From: Oscillospiraceae bacterium
GTDB lineage: Bacteria > Bacillota > Clostridia > Oscillospirales > Ruminococcaceae
Length of the DNA: 22,356 nt
Assembly: GCA_015067125.1 (NCBI GenBank)
Contig: SVNB01000011.1
Span: forward strand, 1 to 22,356
Direction: 5' to 3'
Made by a program: the position numbers and the translations under genes
Shown: piece after piece, positions 1-7,758 of the stretch
Layout: each line of letters begins with the position of its first letter
Position numbering within the stretch: position 1 is the stretch's first letter
Notes under the pieces: generated by a model
Told to the model about the DNA's origin: nothing
Databases searched by the model: none
The model's input: the letters and a program-made list of their open reading frames with translations, nothing else

Positions 1-163
1 CTTTGGTGCCGATTTTATAGAGCACAAAGATTATAACTATATTTGCAAGGCCCATTTTGATGCCCGGAACAGCAAAGGAAAGGGGAACAAGAGCCTCTAT
101 ATACGACATTATCATTGCAAGGGCAATGGTAAGCCCAAGCATAGCAACTTTTTTCGTTTTCAT
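1..163 (-). CDS. Gx transporter / heptaprenyl diphosphate synthase component I family protein (partial)
   Basis: The first 54 codons of a gene that runs off the left edge of the window. The start ATG at 163 follows an AAGGAAATT ribosome binding site. The visible residues form a hydrophobic membrane segment (about residues 7-27), then LSFAVPGIKMGLANIVIIF, which resembles the family PF07456 (HepSI, also called Gx transporter). Members are small integral membrane proteins; the true substrate is not established, although the name comes from a link to polyprenyl diphosphate synthesis. The gene starts 10 bp after the stop of the NusG-domain-II gene, so the two are very likely co-transcribed downstream of rnf. 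In Clostridia these two families often occur together next to rnf or apbE genes. Confidence is limited by the truncation. Confidence 0.7.
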   Translation of the reverse strand, partial: MKTKKVAMLGLTIALAMIMSYIEALVPLSFAVPGIKMGLANIVIIFVLYKIGTK

Positions 164-172
164 AATTTCCTT

Positions 173-556
173 TTAAGATACAAAGTCAACTTCAGCTTCT
201 TCAAAGCCTTCTATGGTGATAACTGTTTTGTTGGGAAGACAGGTGATGGCTTCGCCGGTGCGTCCCACCGCACGCTGATCAACGCAGACGTGATCCGGGC
301 ACGAAGCTTCGGTAACGTCCGCTTTGCCGTCTTTTATAATAAGAATATTGTATCCGCCGTTTTCGGATTCCAGACGGATTTCCGCATCGGTATCCAAAGG
401 ATATCTTGCGGTTTCGATCCCTTTTACCGTAACAACGGCAAAAGCGCCTTCTTCTTTAACAAGTTCGGAAAAAAGCCATATTCCGGCCGCGGCAATAATA
501 ACCGCAAGCGCAAGAACAATATCGTTTCTTGTTTTTTTATCTTTGAACATATTCAT
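173..556 (-). CDS. NusG domain II-containing membrane-anchored protein
   Basis: A protein of about 127 residues with a short basic N terminus, one membrane segment (about residues 14-34) and an extracytoplasmic domain carrying C-P-D-H-V-C near residue 86 and a third Cys near 106. This is the usual look of the small NusG-domain-II proteins found beside rnf and HepSI/Gx genes in Clostridia. Their molecular role is unknown, and the protein is not the transcription factor NusG. TTG at 559, ATG at 556 and ATG at 550 are all possible starts; I chose 556. No good ribosome binding site precedes any of them: the only GGAG lies about 15 bases upstream, inside the 3' arm of the hairpin at 570-599. Translation may therefore be weak or controlled by that hairpin (inference). 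The gene follows rnfB and precedes the Gx gene. Confidence 0.75.
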   Translation of the reverse strand: MNMFKDKKTRNDIVLALAVIIAAAGIWLFSELVKEEGAFAVVTVKGIETARYPLDTDAEIRLESENGGYNILIIKDGKADVTEASCPDHVCVDQRAVGRTGEAITCLPNKTVITIEGFEEAEVDFVS

Positions 557-569
557 CAAGTTTTTATAA

Positions 570-599
570 CGCTCCGCCGCTTTAAAAAGCGGCGGAGCG
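570..599. terminator. Strong GC-rich hairpin between rnfB and the NusG-II gene
   Basis: A perfect stem of 13 bp (CGCTCCGCCGCTT with its complement) and a short A/T loop. Read on the plus strand it is followed by five T and resembles an intrinsic terminator, but both flanking genes run on the minus strand. In the minus-strand transcript the bases after the stem are GTTATAAAAAC, a poor U-tract. It may act as a leaky intra-operon terminator, an mRNA 3'-end stabiliser for rnf, or a structure covering the only SD-like GGAG of the downstream gene. Confidence 0.6.
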
Positions 600-625
600 T
601 TTTTCCTTTAAAGAGATTTTGCTTA

Positions 626-1426
626 TTATGCGTTAAGCATTTCAAGGCAGCCCACGGGGCAGTCCGCAACACATTTGCCGCAGCCGATGCATTTATCATA
701 ATCTATGGTTGCAAGGGCGTTAACAACGGTGATTGCTTCTGCGGGGCAGTTTTTCTGGCACTTCATGCAGCCGATACAACCGTTCTGACATTCTTTGCGA
801 ACAACTGCGCCTTTTTCGTGGTTAGAGCAGGTGATGACTGCTTTTTCTGCTTTGGGAACAAGAGAAATTACGTGGTTAGGGCATTTTGCAACGCAAAGGC
901 CGCAGCCGCCGCATTTTCTGGGATCAACTTTTGCAACGCCGTCAACAATGCAGATAGCATCGTTGGTGCAAACGGTTGCGCAGTCGCCGCAGCCAAGGCA
1001 GCCATAGAGGCAGGCACCTTTGCCGCCGTAAAGCATTTTTGCGGCAGCGCAGGAGTTAAGACCCTGATAAATTTCTTTATATACCTGTTTGTGGCAGTCG
1101 CCGCCGCAATGAACAAATGCGGTAAGGGGCTGTGCTGCTTCGGCCTCTACGCCGAGGATTTTGCAAATCGCCGCAGTGGTGGCTTCGCCGCCGGGACGGC
1201 AGAGGTTTGCTTCGGTGCCGGGGTTTTCTGCAAGTGCTTTTGCGTATGCATCGCAGCCGGAAAAGCCGCATGCGCCGCAGTTTGCACCGGGAAGACAGTC
1301 GCGGACTTCTGCTTCTATGGGGTTGGTTTTAACACCCATAAAAATATCTGCAAGTACAAGAAGAATTGCACAGGCAAGGCCAAGTCCGGCGGTAACAAGG
1401 GTCGCGCTCATAATTACTTCAGTCAT
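626..1426 (-). CDS. rnfB: Rnf complex subunit RnfB, iron-sulfur protein
   Basis: A 266-residue protein with an N-terminal membrane anchor (about 8-30) and the RnfB Fe-S domain C-L-P-G-A-N-C-G-A-C-G-F-S-G-C at 44-58 with Cys76. Ferredoxin-like motifs follow: C-L-G-C-G-D-C, C-G-G-C-G-L-C, C-I-G-C-M-K-C and C-I-G-C-G-K-C. RnfB is thought to be the entry point for electrons from reduced ferredoxin into the Rnf complex, which passes them to NAD+ while moving Na+ or H+ across the membrane. ATG at 1426 has a GGAG about 10 bases upstream; an internal ATG five codons later has none. It is the last rnf gene, 14 bp after rnfA, matching the CDGEAB order. Length is normal for the family. Confidence 0.97.
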   Translation of the reverse strand: MTEVIMSATLVTAGLGLACAILLVLADIFMGVKTNPIEAEVRDCLPGANCGACGFSGCDAYAKALAENPGTEANLCRPGGEATTAAICKILGVEAEAAQPLTAFVHCGGDCHKQVYKEIYQGLNSCAAAKMLYGGKGACLYGCLGCGDCATVCTNDAICIVDGVAKVDPRKCGGCGLCVAKCPNHVISLVPKAEKAVITCSNHEKGAVVRKECQNGCIGCMKCQKNCPAEAITVVNALATIDYDKCIGCGKCVADCPVGCLEMLNA

Positions 1427-1440
1427 CTTTTATTATCTCC

Positions 1441-2034
1441 TTAAGCGAAGAGTTTATCAATAATTCCGCCAAAGCCCATAAAGGCAACGGAAACAATGGA
1501 TGCTGCTACAAGGGTAATAGGCATACCTTTAAAGCATTCGGGAGCATCGGATTCTTCAAGACGGTTTCTTACGCCGGCAAAAATCCACATCGCAAGAAGG
1601 AAGCCAAGTCCGCAGCCAAGGGAGCTGACCATGGATTCAACAAAAGTGTATCCATCGCTGATGTTGTTGATGGTAACACCAAGAACAGCGCAGTTGGTGG
1701 TGATAAGAGGAAGATATACACCAAGGGATTTGTGCAGTGCGGGGATGAACTTTTTAAGGAAGATCTCTACAAACTGAACAAGAGCTGCAATTACAAGGAT
1801 GAATACAATGGTCTGAAGATATCCAAGACCGTTGGGATCAAGAAGATAAGTCTGAATGGGCCAGGTTGCAGCGGTTGCAACAAGCATTACAAAAATAACG
1901 GAAACGCCCATGCCCACAGCCTGATCGGATTTTTTGGAAACGCCGAGGAAGGGGCAGATGCCGAGGAATTTGTTAAGAACATAGTTATCAACAAGAACGG
2001 CACTCATAAGGATTACAATAAGATCTTTAATCAT
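1441..2034 (-). CDS. rnfA: Rnf complex subunit RnfA, membrane protein
   Basis: A 197-residue, very hydrophobic protein with about six membrane segments, the usual RnfA/NqrE size. The N-terminal part contains V-D-N-Y-V-L-N-K-F-L-G-I-C-P-F-L-G-V. This carries the conserved Cys that in Rnf/Nqr structures helps to hold a [2Fe-2S] cluster inside the membrane between RnfA and RnfE (family knowledge). A second conserved stretch, ITTNCAVLGV, carries the other expected Cys. The start overlaps the end of rnfE by 4 bp (ATGA), so translation is coupled and the two homologous subunits are probably made in equal amount. Product identity is secure from length, hydropathy, Cys motifs and operon position. Confidence 0.96.
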   Translation of the reverse strand: MIKDLIVILMSAVLVDNYVLNKFLGICPFLGVSKKSDQAVGMGVSVIFVMLVATAATWPIQTYLLDPNGLGYLQTIVFILVIAALVQFVEIFLKKFIPALHKSLGVYLPLITTNCAVLGVTINNISDGYTFVESMVSSLGCGLGFLLAMWIFAGVRNRLEESDAPECFKGMPITLVAASIVSVAFMGFGGIIDKLFA

Positions 2035-2714
2035 TTATTTTCGTCCTCCTTTACCTCAGATTCACAGGAAGTTTTGCCGCAGGAAGAAGCGTTGGGGCAG
2101 CCCTCGCAGGAAAACTCTTTTTTGCCTTTGCCGGCAGTAAGTTTATTAACAAGTGCGATAAGGCAGCCGAATACAAGGAAGCCGCCGGGTGCTGCGGTTA
2201 CGATGGAAACTGCATAAGGTTTAAGAGCGGTAAGCTCAATTCCTGCCCAGGTGCCTGCGCCGATGATTTCGCGGATGGAACCCATTGCAACAAGAGCAAG
2301 GGTAAAGCCAAGGCCCATGCCGATGCCGTCAAGTGCGGAATCGATAACGCCGTTTTTGCGTGCGAACATTTCTGCACGGCCAAGAATGATGCAGTTAACA
2401 ACGATAAGTGCAAGGTAAACGCCAAGCATATCGTAAAGATCCGGGAAGTATGCCTGCATAAGCATCTGTACTACGGAAACAAAACCTGCGATAACAACAA
2501 TGTAGCAGGGAATGCGAACTTTGTCCGGAATAACCTTGCGGAGCATGGAAATTACGATGTTGGAGCAGATAAGAACTGCGGTTGCGGCAATGCCCATTGC
2601 AAGTGCGGAAATAACTCCGGTAGTGGTTGCAAGAGTGGGACATGCGCCAAGAAGAAGTACGAGAACGGGGTTCTCTTTAATAATACCTTTAAGAAGGATT
2701 CCTAATTTTTTCAT
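2031..2714 (-). CDS. rnfE: Rnf complex subunit RnfE, membrane protein with Cys-rich tail
   Basis: A 227-residue membrane protein homologous to RnfA/NqrD. It has the N-terminal N-P-V-L-V-L-L-L-G-A-C-P-T-L-A and central IVVNCIILGRAEMFA motifs that carry the two Cys expected to help bind the intramembrane [2Fe-2S] cluster. About six membrane segments are visible. After the last segment a hydrophilic tail of about 30 residues contains Cys203, Cys206, Cys212 and Cys217 in the spacing CxxCx5Cx4C. That tail is not needed for the core family fold and might bind metal. The gene shares 1 bp with rnfG upstream and 4 bp with rnfA downstream. Tail topology cannot be decided from sequence alone. Confidence 0.95.
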   Translation of the reverse strand: MKKLGILLKGIIKENPVLVLLLGACPTLATTTGVISALAMGIAATAVLICSNIVISMLRKVIPDKVRIPCYIVVIAGFVSVVQMLMQAYFPDLYDMLGVYLALIVVNCIILGRAEMFARKNGVIDSALDGIGMGLGFTLALVAMGSIREIIGAGTWAGIELTALKPYAVSIVTAAPGGFLVFGCLIALVNKLTAGKGKKEFSCEGCPNASSCGKTSCESEVKEDENK

Positions 2715-3979
2715 TATGCAACAACCTCCTTAATGAGATTGAAAGCTTCGAACGCGCTGCGGAAGTTGCTTGCAACTGCGTTTGCGGTCATGGTAGCGCC
2801 GCCGATAAGGGTCATATCGTCGGAATAGGTTGCTTCGGTAAGGCCAACAAACTGTGCTTTATATGCGCTTTCGTCAGTAAGCTGATGATCTGCGTAATAT
2901 TCGCCGTGGATGATCATTTCGGAAAGGGTCTTGTATGCAAGAACTTCGCCGTTTGCGTTGAATACAACAAGCATCTTCATTGCTTCATCGCCATAGCCAA
3001 GAGGCTGGGTGATAACAGCGTACTGGGTTTCTTCGCCAACGGTTGCAGTAAATGCTGCAGCAATGTCAGAGAAAGTTCCAAGACCTTCAACAGGGGTAAT
3101 TACTGCGCCTTCGGGGAAGGAGTTGGTTACGGTTGCAAGGTTTGCTTCAAGGTTTGCGGTTGCGGTTGCGGGTGCAGCTGCAACAGCGGCGGCAACAGCA
3201 TCGGCTGCGGTTGCGGTAACATCGTTGCCTTCAAGGTCAAATGCCTGTGCAACGCCAAATGCGTTTACGCCGACAACAACGGAACCTGCATCGGTGGAAA
3301 CAACATAGATATAACCGCAGTTGTTCTTTGCTTTGAATGCCTGGGTAATAGGAGCTGCAACGCCTTCAACAGGAACAGTAACAGGATTGCCAAGGCTGTT
3401 GACACAACCGGGAAGTGCAAGAGGCATGGTCTCTGCGATGAGCTGTTCTTCGCTCTTCTGGCCAGCAGCAACAAGGTTGTTTTCGATAAGAACATTGAAT
3501 GCATCGGTGATAGCGTCTTTGAATGCGGTGGAGGAGAAGGTGGTTCCTGCAACGGTATCAACGCCGCCGAGAGCAGAGTCCTGACCGATATAGGTTGCGG
3601 GATAATCCGCACCAAAGTCTTTGGATTCATAGTAACCGGTAAGAAGAACGTTGGAAATTTTGCCGTCTGCGCCGATGGCAACGGTGATGCCCATTTCATC
3701 GGAAGAGAACTGGGTGGTTGTGCCAAGGATCATAACGTGGCCAAGGCCGGAAGTTTCTTTGTGAACTTCTTTTACGGTTGCGGGAAGTTCGCCAAGGGTT
3801 TCGGTAATGTTTTCAAAGCCTGCTGCTTCGGGCATTACTTCAAGAAGGGAACCGCTTGCTTTTGCAGCTTTGTTAGCTTCAATAATAGGAGCGGTAAAAT
3901 GGTTGGTGACAGCAAGAAGAACTGCAACAACAAGGCAGATAGCAGTCAGAACGACTACGCTTTTAATGTTTTCTTTCAT
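2714..3979 (-). CDS. rnfG: Rnf complex subunit RnfG, unusually long with a second FMN_bind-like region
   Basis: A 421-residue protein, about twice the usual 180-210 of RnfG. It has one N-terminal membrane helix (8-26) and an extracytoplasmic remainder. The first domain (about 65-170) is a full FMN-binding domain ending in D141-T-V-A-G-T-T147-F-S-S, which fits the flavinylation motif Dxx(S/T)GAT with Thr147 as likely acceptor. After an Ala/Thr-rich linker (about 250-290) a second region (about 310-420) ends in IGGATMTANAV, with Thr396 in a second GAT motif; here the Asp is replaced by Thr390. RnfG carries covalent FMN in the electron path. Whether one or both Thr carry FMN is not known. Overlaps with rnfD (4 bp) and rnfE (1 bp) show an intact operon. 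The duplication is continuous, without frameshift. Confidence 0.93.
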   Translation of the reverse strand: MKENIKSVVVLTAICLVVAVLLAVTNHFTAPIIEANKAAKASGSLLEVMPEAAGFENITETLGELPATVKEVHKETSGLGHVMILGTTTQFSSDEMGITVAIGADGKISNVLLTGYYESKDFGADYPATYIGQDSALGGVDTVAGTTFSSTAFKDAITDAFNVLIENNLVAAGQKSEEQLIAETMPLALPGCVNSLGNPVTVPVEGVAAPITQAFKAKNNCGYIYVVSTDAGSVVVGVNAFGVAQAFDLEGNDVTATAADAVAAAVAAAPATATANLEANLATVTNSFPEGAVITPVEGLGTFSDIAAAFTATVGEETQYAVITQPLGYGDEAMKMLVVFNANGEVLAYKTLSEMIIHGEYYADHQLTDESAYKAQFVGLTEATYSDDMTLIGGATMTANAVASNFRSAFEAFNLIKEVVA

Positions 3980-4923
3980 GCTTTAACACCTCCAAACGGT
4001 TTTTTCATGGTCCATTTATCAATATAAGGATTAAGAATGTTCATGAAAAGGATGGAGAAGGATACGCCTTCCGGATAGCTTCCGTAGAAGCGGATAAGGG
4101 TGGTGATAACTGCGCATCCAAGAGCAAAGACGATTTTGCCTTTTGCGGTGGAAGGGGAAGTTACATAGTCGGTTGCCATAAAGATAGCGCCGATGAAAGT
4201 ACCGCCGGAAAGAGTGTAGTAAAGAGCGGTGGTTGCGTCGCCGGTAATTGCGAATGCAAGAGCGAAAACAGCGCCGATGAAAACTACAGGAGTATGCCAG
4301 GTGATGACCTTGCGAACAAGAAGATAAACAAAGCCAACAAGAAGTGCCGCTGCAGAAGTTTCGCCAAGTGCACCGCCGCGTACGCCAAGGAACATATCCA
4401 TAAGAGAAGCTTCGGGAAGAGTTCCGTTAGGAAGTACGGAAAGAGGAGTTGCATATGTAGCGATATCAACGGTTTCAGCAATGGCCTGGGGCGGAACAGC
4501 AGCTGCCATGGTGCCGGTGAATGCAATAAGCATTACAACACGGGCGGTGATGGCAGGGTTTGCAAAGTTGCAGCCAAGTCCGCCGAAAAGGCATTTAACA
4601 ATAACGATTGCGATGAAGGAACCAACAACTGCCTGCCAGATGGGAAGAGTTGCGGGAACGTTCATTGCAAGAAGAAGACCGGTAACTACTGCGGAAAAAT
4701 CGCCGACGGTGGTGGGGCGTTTGCAGAGTTTGGTGAAAAGGAACTCGAAAACCACGCAGGAAGCAATACATACGGCGCAAAGTACAGCGGCTCTCATGCC
4801 AAAGATCACTACGCCGGCGATAGCTGCGGGAAGAAGAGCGATAACAACGTCAAGCATAACGTTGGAGGTGGTTCTTTTTCCGTGAACGTGAGGAGATACG
4901 GAAACAATAAGATTATTATCCAT
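3976..4923 (-). CDS. rnfD: Rnf complex subunit RnfD, membrane flavoprotein
   Basis: A 315-residue integral membrane protein of the RnfD/NqrB family with about nine to ten membrane segments. Recognisable motifs are SPHVHGKRTTSNVMLDVVIA at the N terminus and GCNFANPA near 117-124. The segment D153-I-A-T-Y-A-T159-P-L corresponds to the family's FMN attachment site. The usual Gly before A-T is Tyr here, and Thr159 is the expected acceptor. The protein also binds riboflavin in characterised homologues and forms part of the ion-pumping core. The start overlaps the rnfC stop by one base (TAATG), so translation is coupled. The apbE gene in the divergent unit (7944-9002) would provide the flavin transferase (inference). 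Confidence 0.95.
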   Translation of the reverse strand: MDNNLIVSVSPHVHGKRTTSNVMLDVVIALLPAAIAGVVIFGMRAAVLCAVCIASCVVFEFLFTKLCKRPTTVGDFSAVVTGLLLAMNVPATLPIWQAVVGSFIAIVIVKCLFGGLGCNFANPAITARVVMLIAFTGTMAAAVPPQAIAETVDIATYATPLSVLPNGTLPEASLMDMFLGVRGGALGETSAAALLVGFVYLLVRKVITWHTPVVFIGAVFALAFAITGDATTALYYTLSGGTFIGAIFMATDYVTSPSTAKGKIVFALGCAVITTLIRFYGSYPEGVSFSILFMNILNPYIDKWTMKKPFGGVKA

Positions 4924-6263
4924 TATTTATTTTCCTCCTCTTTCTTTTTCTGTTCTGCAAGCTTGGTCTGGTAAGCGCGAAGCTCTGCTTTTGCAAGTTT
5001 GTTTCTGTGAACGATCATACGGTGTGCGGGGCAGACAAATACGCAGGCGCCGCATTCCATACAGATGTTAACTTTGGTTTTTGCAATCTCAGCGCCGTCG
5101 CCGGAAGCAAGAGCTTTTGCGATTGCGGGCGGGTTGAGGTTGAGCGGGCAGTGGTTGATGCAGTTGCCGCAGTGGATGCAGGGAGTTTCATCCGGAAGAG
5201 TTGCGTCTTTGTCGTTAAAGGCAAGGATAGCGTTGGTGTTCTTCAGGATGGGCTCATCAAGGGTGGGAACCGCAATACCCATCATCGGGCCGCCATACAT
5301 AACTTTTCTGGGTTCTTCTTTAAATCCGCCGCAGAAGTCAAATACGTCTTTCATAGAAGTACCGATGGGTGCGATTACGTTTTTGGGAGTTGCAACAGCA
5401 GAACCGTCAACGGTAAGGCATTTTTCTACAAGGGGCATACCGGTTCTTACATATTCTGCGATGCATGCAAGGGTGGTTACGTTCATAACAATGCAGCCAA
5501 CGTCAAGCGGAAGTTTGCCTTCCGGAACGGTTTTGCCGGTGGTGTTATAAATAAGAACTTTTTCACCGCCCTGGGGATAAGCCGCAGGCATGGGTTTAAC
5601 AACGATGGCGCTGTCCTTTTTGGAAAGCTCCTGCATTGCTTTGATTGCCTGGGGTTTGTTATCTTCGATGCCGATGATAACTTTTTTTACGCCGAGATAT
5701 TTTTCAAGAAGCTGAATACCTTCAAAAATATCATCTGCTCTGTCGGTCATGGTAAGGGTATCGGCAGTGATATAAGGCTCGCACTCCGCACCGTTAAGAA
5801 CAACTTCCTGAACCATAGAAAGGTCTTTTACAGAAAGTTTTACAAAGGTGGGGAAGCCTGCGCCGCCAAGACCTACGATGCCGCTTGCACGGACAGCAGC
5901 TACGAATTCTTCGTAATTGGTAACCGTGGGGGGAACAACACTTTCGTGGGGACGCATTTCGCCATCGGATTCGATGGTAATGGCGGTCATGGTGCCGCCG
6001 TTGCTGTTAGCCATGGTGTCGATCTTTTTAACAGTACCGGAAACGGAAGCATGAACAGGTGCGGAAATAAATCCTGCCGCTTCGCCGATTACCTGACCGA
6101 CGCCGACGGTATCCCCAACGCTTACAACGGGCTTTGCAGGTGCGCCGATGTGCTGTGCCATGGGGATAACTACAGTTTTCGGAATGGGCATACGTTCCGG
6201 ATGGCAGTCTGCGGTGTGCTTTCTGTGCGGAACGTGAACGCCTTTAATGCCGAAAAAAGACAT
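4923..6263 (-). CDS. rnfC: Rnf complex subunit RnfC, NADH-side iron-sulfur protein
   Basis: With the start at 6263 the protein has 446 residues. The choice rests on GAGG nine bases upstream and on the family-typical N terminus MSFFGIKGVHVPHRK. An in-frame extension to 6332 would cross the promoter region and has no ribosome site. A glycine-rich NAD(H)/FMN-binding stretch G-I-V-G-L-G-G-A-G-F-P-T lies at about 128-139. Two [4Fe-4S] motifs, C-I-H-C-G-N-C-I-N-H-C-P near 362 and C-M-E-C-G-A-C-V-F-V-C-P near 401, follow, then a short charged tail. RnfC is the peripheral cytoplasmic subunit exchanging electrons with NAD+. It is the first gene of the operon and carries its promoter upstream at 6347-6376. 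Confidence 0.96.
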   Translation of the reverse strand: MSFFGIKGVHVPHRKHTADCHPERMPIPKTVVIPMAQHIGAPAKPVVSVGDTVGVGQVIGEAAGFISAPVHASVSGTVKKIDTMANSNGGTMTAITIESDGEMRPHESVVPPTVTNYEEFVAAVRASGIVGLGGAGFPTFVKLSVKDLSMVQEVVLNGAECEPYITADTLTMTDRADDIFEGIQLLEKYLGVKKVIIGIEDNKPQAIKAMQELSKKDSAIVVKPMPAAYPQGGEKVLIYNTTGKTVPEGKLPLDVGCIVMNVTTLACIAEYVRTGMPLVEKCLTVDGSAVATPKNVIAPIGTSMKDVFDFCGGFKEEPRKVMYGGPMMGIAVPTLDEPILKNTNAILAFNDKDATLPDETPCIHCGNCINHCPLNLNPPAIAKALASGDGAEIAKTKVNICMECGACVFVCPAHRMIVHRNKLAKAELRAYQTKLAEQKKKEEENK

Positions 6264-6314
6264 GGACAAAAACCTCTTTTCTATTTCTGCGTTCTTTTTT
6301 GGTTTGTTTATTTT

Positions 6315-6332
6315 TTGACATATAACAGTCAA
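6315..6332. promoter_or_regulatory. Inverted repeat in the rnf leader
   Basis: TTGAC, 8 bases, GTCAA. It lies between the predicted -10 and the rnfC ribosome site, just inside the transcript. The position would suit a repressor operator. It does not match the Rex consensus or any other site I recognise, and a 5-bp arm can occur by chance in AT-rich DNA. Confidence 0.25.
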
Positions 6333-6346
6333 TTTAAACCGAGTAT

Positions 6347-6376
6347 ATTATATTACAACATATATTTAAAAGTCAA
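6347..6376 (-). promoter_or_regulatory. Promoter of the rnf operon
   Basis: On the minus strand, TTGACT (6376-6371), an 18-bp spacer and TATAAT (6352-6347) form a near-consensus housekeeping promoter. Transcription would begin near 6340, leaving a leader of about 75 bases before rnfC. Confidence 0.75.
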
Positions 6377-6555
6377 TGCGCAAAAGTGAGTTTATACGAC
6401 ATTTTAGTCAGAAATTTTTGGAAGATTCTACAAAAGCAAAATTGCTTTTTTGTTGCAAAAGACAAGAAAATGTAATTTATAATGCAAAATGGAAAATATT
6501 TTTCAAAAAAATGCAGAAAAAATTGTGATTTTATGATAATTCGTTAACGTTATGC

Positions 6556-6584
6556 TTGACAAATCCGGTTTTGATGACTATAAT
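6556..6584 (+). promoter_or_regulatory. Consensus promoter of the FMN-locus lipoprotein gene
   Basis: A perfect TTGACA (6556-6561), 17-bp spacer and TATAAT (6579-6584). The start site would be near 6591, so the transcript begins with a small stem-loop (TTACGGC, loop GTAAA, GCCGTAA, 6595-6613) before the ribosome site. This is one of the strongest-looking promoters in the window and predicts an abundant protein, in line with the biased codon use of the gene. Confidence 0.85.
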
Positions 6585-6660
6585 ATATGCTGAATTACGG
6601 CGTAAAGCCGTAATAATAAAAACGAAAAAAAGAAAAAAATGAAAGTTGGGAGTATTTATT

Positions 6661-7734
6661 ATGAAAAAACTTCTCGCAATGCTTCTCGCTCTCGTTATGG
6701 TTCTTTCTCTTGCTGCTTGCGGCACTAACGAAGAACCCGTTGACGAGCCCGCAGACGAACCCGTAGACGCACCTGTTGATGAACCCGCAGACGAACCCGT
6801 TGATGCTGCTGCAACCTATACCCTCGGTATGGGCGTTTCCGCTTCCACCGGTTCTTCCAAAGACGGCCTTGCACAGGCTGACGTAACCGTTGCTGTTGTT
6901 GTTCTCGACGCAGAAGGCAAAATCGTTTCTGCTCAGATCGACTGCGCACAGACCAAAGTAAACTTCCCCGAAGGCGTTCTTGAAGACCTCACCGCTGTTG
7001 ACGTACGTTCCAAATACACCAAAAAAGAAGATTACGGTATGCTCGTAGCTTCCCCCATCGGTGCAGAATGGTACACTCAGGTTGACGCTCTTGAAGAAGC
7101 AGTTGTTGGCATGACCGGCGCAGATATCGATGCTCTCGAGCTCGTAGAATCCAACGGCCACATGGTAACCACCAACGAAACCATCTATGCTGGCTGCACC
7201 ATGGACATGACCGGCTTCAAAGCTGCTCTTGTTAAAGCTTGCAACGATGAATACGCAAAAGAATTCACTGCTGATTCCTTCACCCTTGGCCTTGGCGTAG
7301 AAACTTCCGTTTCTTCCACCAAAGCTGCAACCGCTGATGCAAACGGCACTGCTGCTCTCTACACCAACTTCACCGGTGTTGCATACGACGCAGAAGGCAA
7401 AGTTCTTGCTTGCCTCCTCGATGTTATCCAGGTTAAAGTTGCATTCGACGCTGCAGGTGTTGTAACCCAGCCCGAAGACCTCAGAACCAAAAAAGAACTC
7501 AAAGGCGATTACGGCATGCTTCCTGCATCTGCAATCGGTGTTGAATGGATGGATCAGGCAACTGCATTCGAAGCAGCTGTTGTTGGCATGACCGCTGACG
7601 AAGTTGTTGCTATCGAAACCGTTGAATCCAACGGCCACCAGGTTCCTGCTGACGAAACCCTCCATGCAGCTTGCTCCATGGATATCACTGGTTTCCAGTC
7701 CGGTTTCACTGCATCCCTTACCAACGTTAAATAA
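6661..7734 (+). CDS. Lipoprotein with two tandem copies of an approximately 147-residue domain, beside apbE
   Basis: A 357-residue secreted lipoprotein. The signal peptide MKKLLAMLLALVMVLSLAAC ends in a lipobox with Cys20. A Pro/Glu/Asp spacer (24-50) follows, made of repeated EPVDEPAD units encoded by a 24-bp tandem repeat. Two homologous domains (about 52-198 and 207-353) share DAEGK, DYGML, a GxEW motif, A-V-V-G-M-T, VESNGH and a terminal E-T-I-Y-A-G-C-T-M-D (repeat 1) or E-T-L-H-A-A-C-S-M-D (repeat 2). Start 6661 has GGGAG eight bases upstream. The DAEGK strand and terminal motif loosely recall FMN_bind domains, where a Thr in GAT takes FMN from ApbE. With apbE next downstream and rnf divergent, an extracytoplasmic flavin or electron-carrier role is plausible but unproven. 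The function is not assigned. Confidence 0.8.
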   Translation: MKKLLAMLLALVMVLSLAACGTNEEPVDEPADEPVDAPVDEPADEPVDAAATYTLGMGVSASTGSSKDGLAQADVTVAVVVLDAEGKIVSAQIDCAQTKVNFPEGVLEDLTAVDVRSKYTKKEDYGMLVASPIGAEWYTQVDALEEAVVGMTGADIDALELVESNGHMVTTNETIYAGCTMDMTGFKAALVKACNDEYAKEFTADSFTLGLGVETSVSSTKAATADANGTAALYTNFTGVAYDAEGKVLACLLDVIQVKVAFDAAGVVTQPEDLRTKKELKGDYGMLPASAIGVEWMDQATAFEAAVVGMTADEVVAIETVESNGHQVPADETLHAACSMDITGFQSGFTASLTNVK

Positions 7735-7758
7735 TTTTAACTGAGTGAGAAATAATAG

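Noticed and set aside
290..1444. Long plus-strand open frames opposite the rnf genes (also 2885-4027, 5007-6389)
   Set aside because: They are antisense shadows of well-supported rnf genes, rich in Cys, Asn and Phe, with no start signals.
6263..6332. N-terminal extension of RnfC to 6332
   Set aside because: It has no ribosome site and reaches to within a few bases of the predicted transcription start; GAGG and family alignment favour 6263.
6730..6805. 24-bp tandem repeat in the lipoprotein gene as a mobile or phase-variable element
   Set aside because: The unit is a multiple of three and encodes an acidic Pro-rich spacer common in surface lipoproteins. Copy-number changes would only alter linker length.
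6595..7665. Minus-strand 356-codon frame opposite the lipoprotein gene
   Set aside because: The plus strand has a consensus promoter, a ribosome site, a signal peptide and a terminator. The antisense frame is produced by strongly biased codon use.
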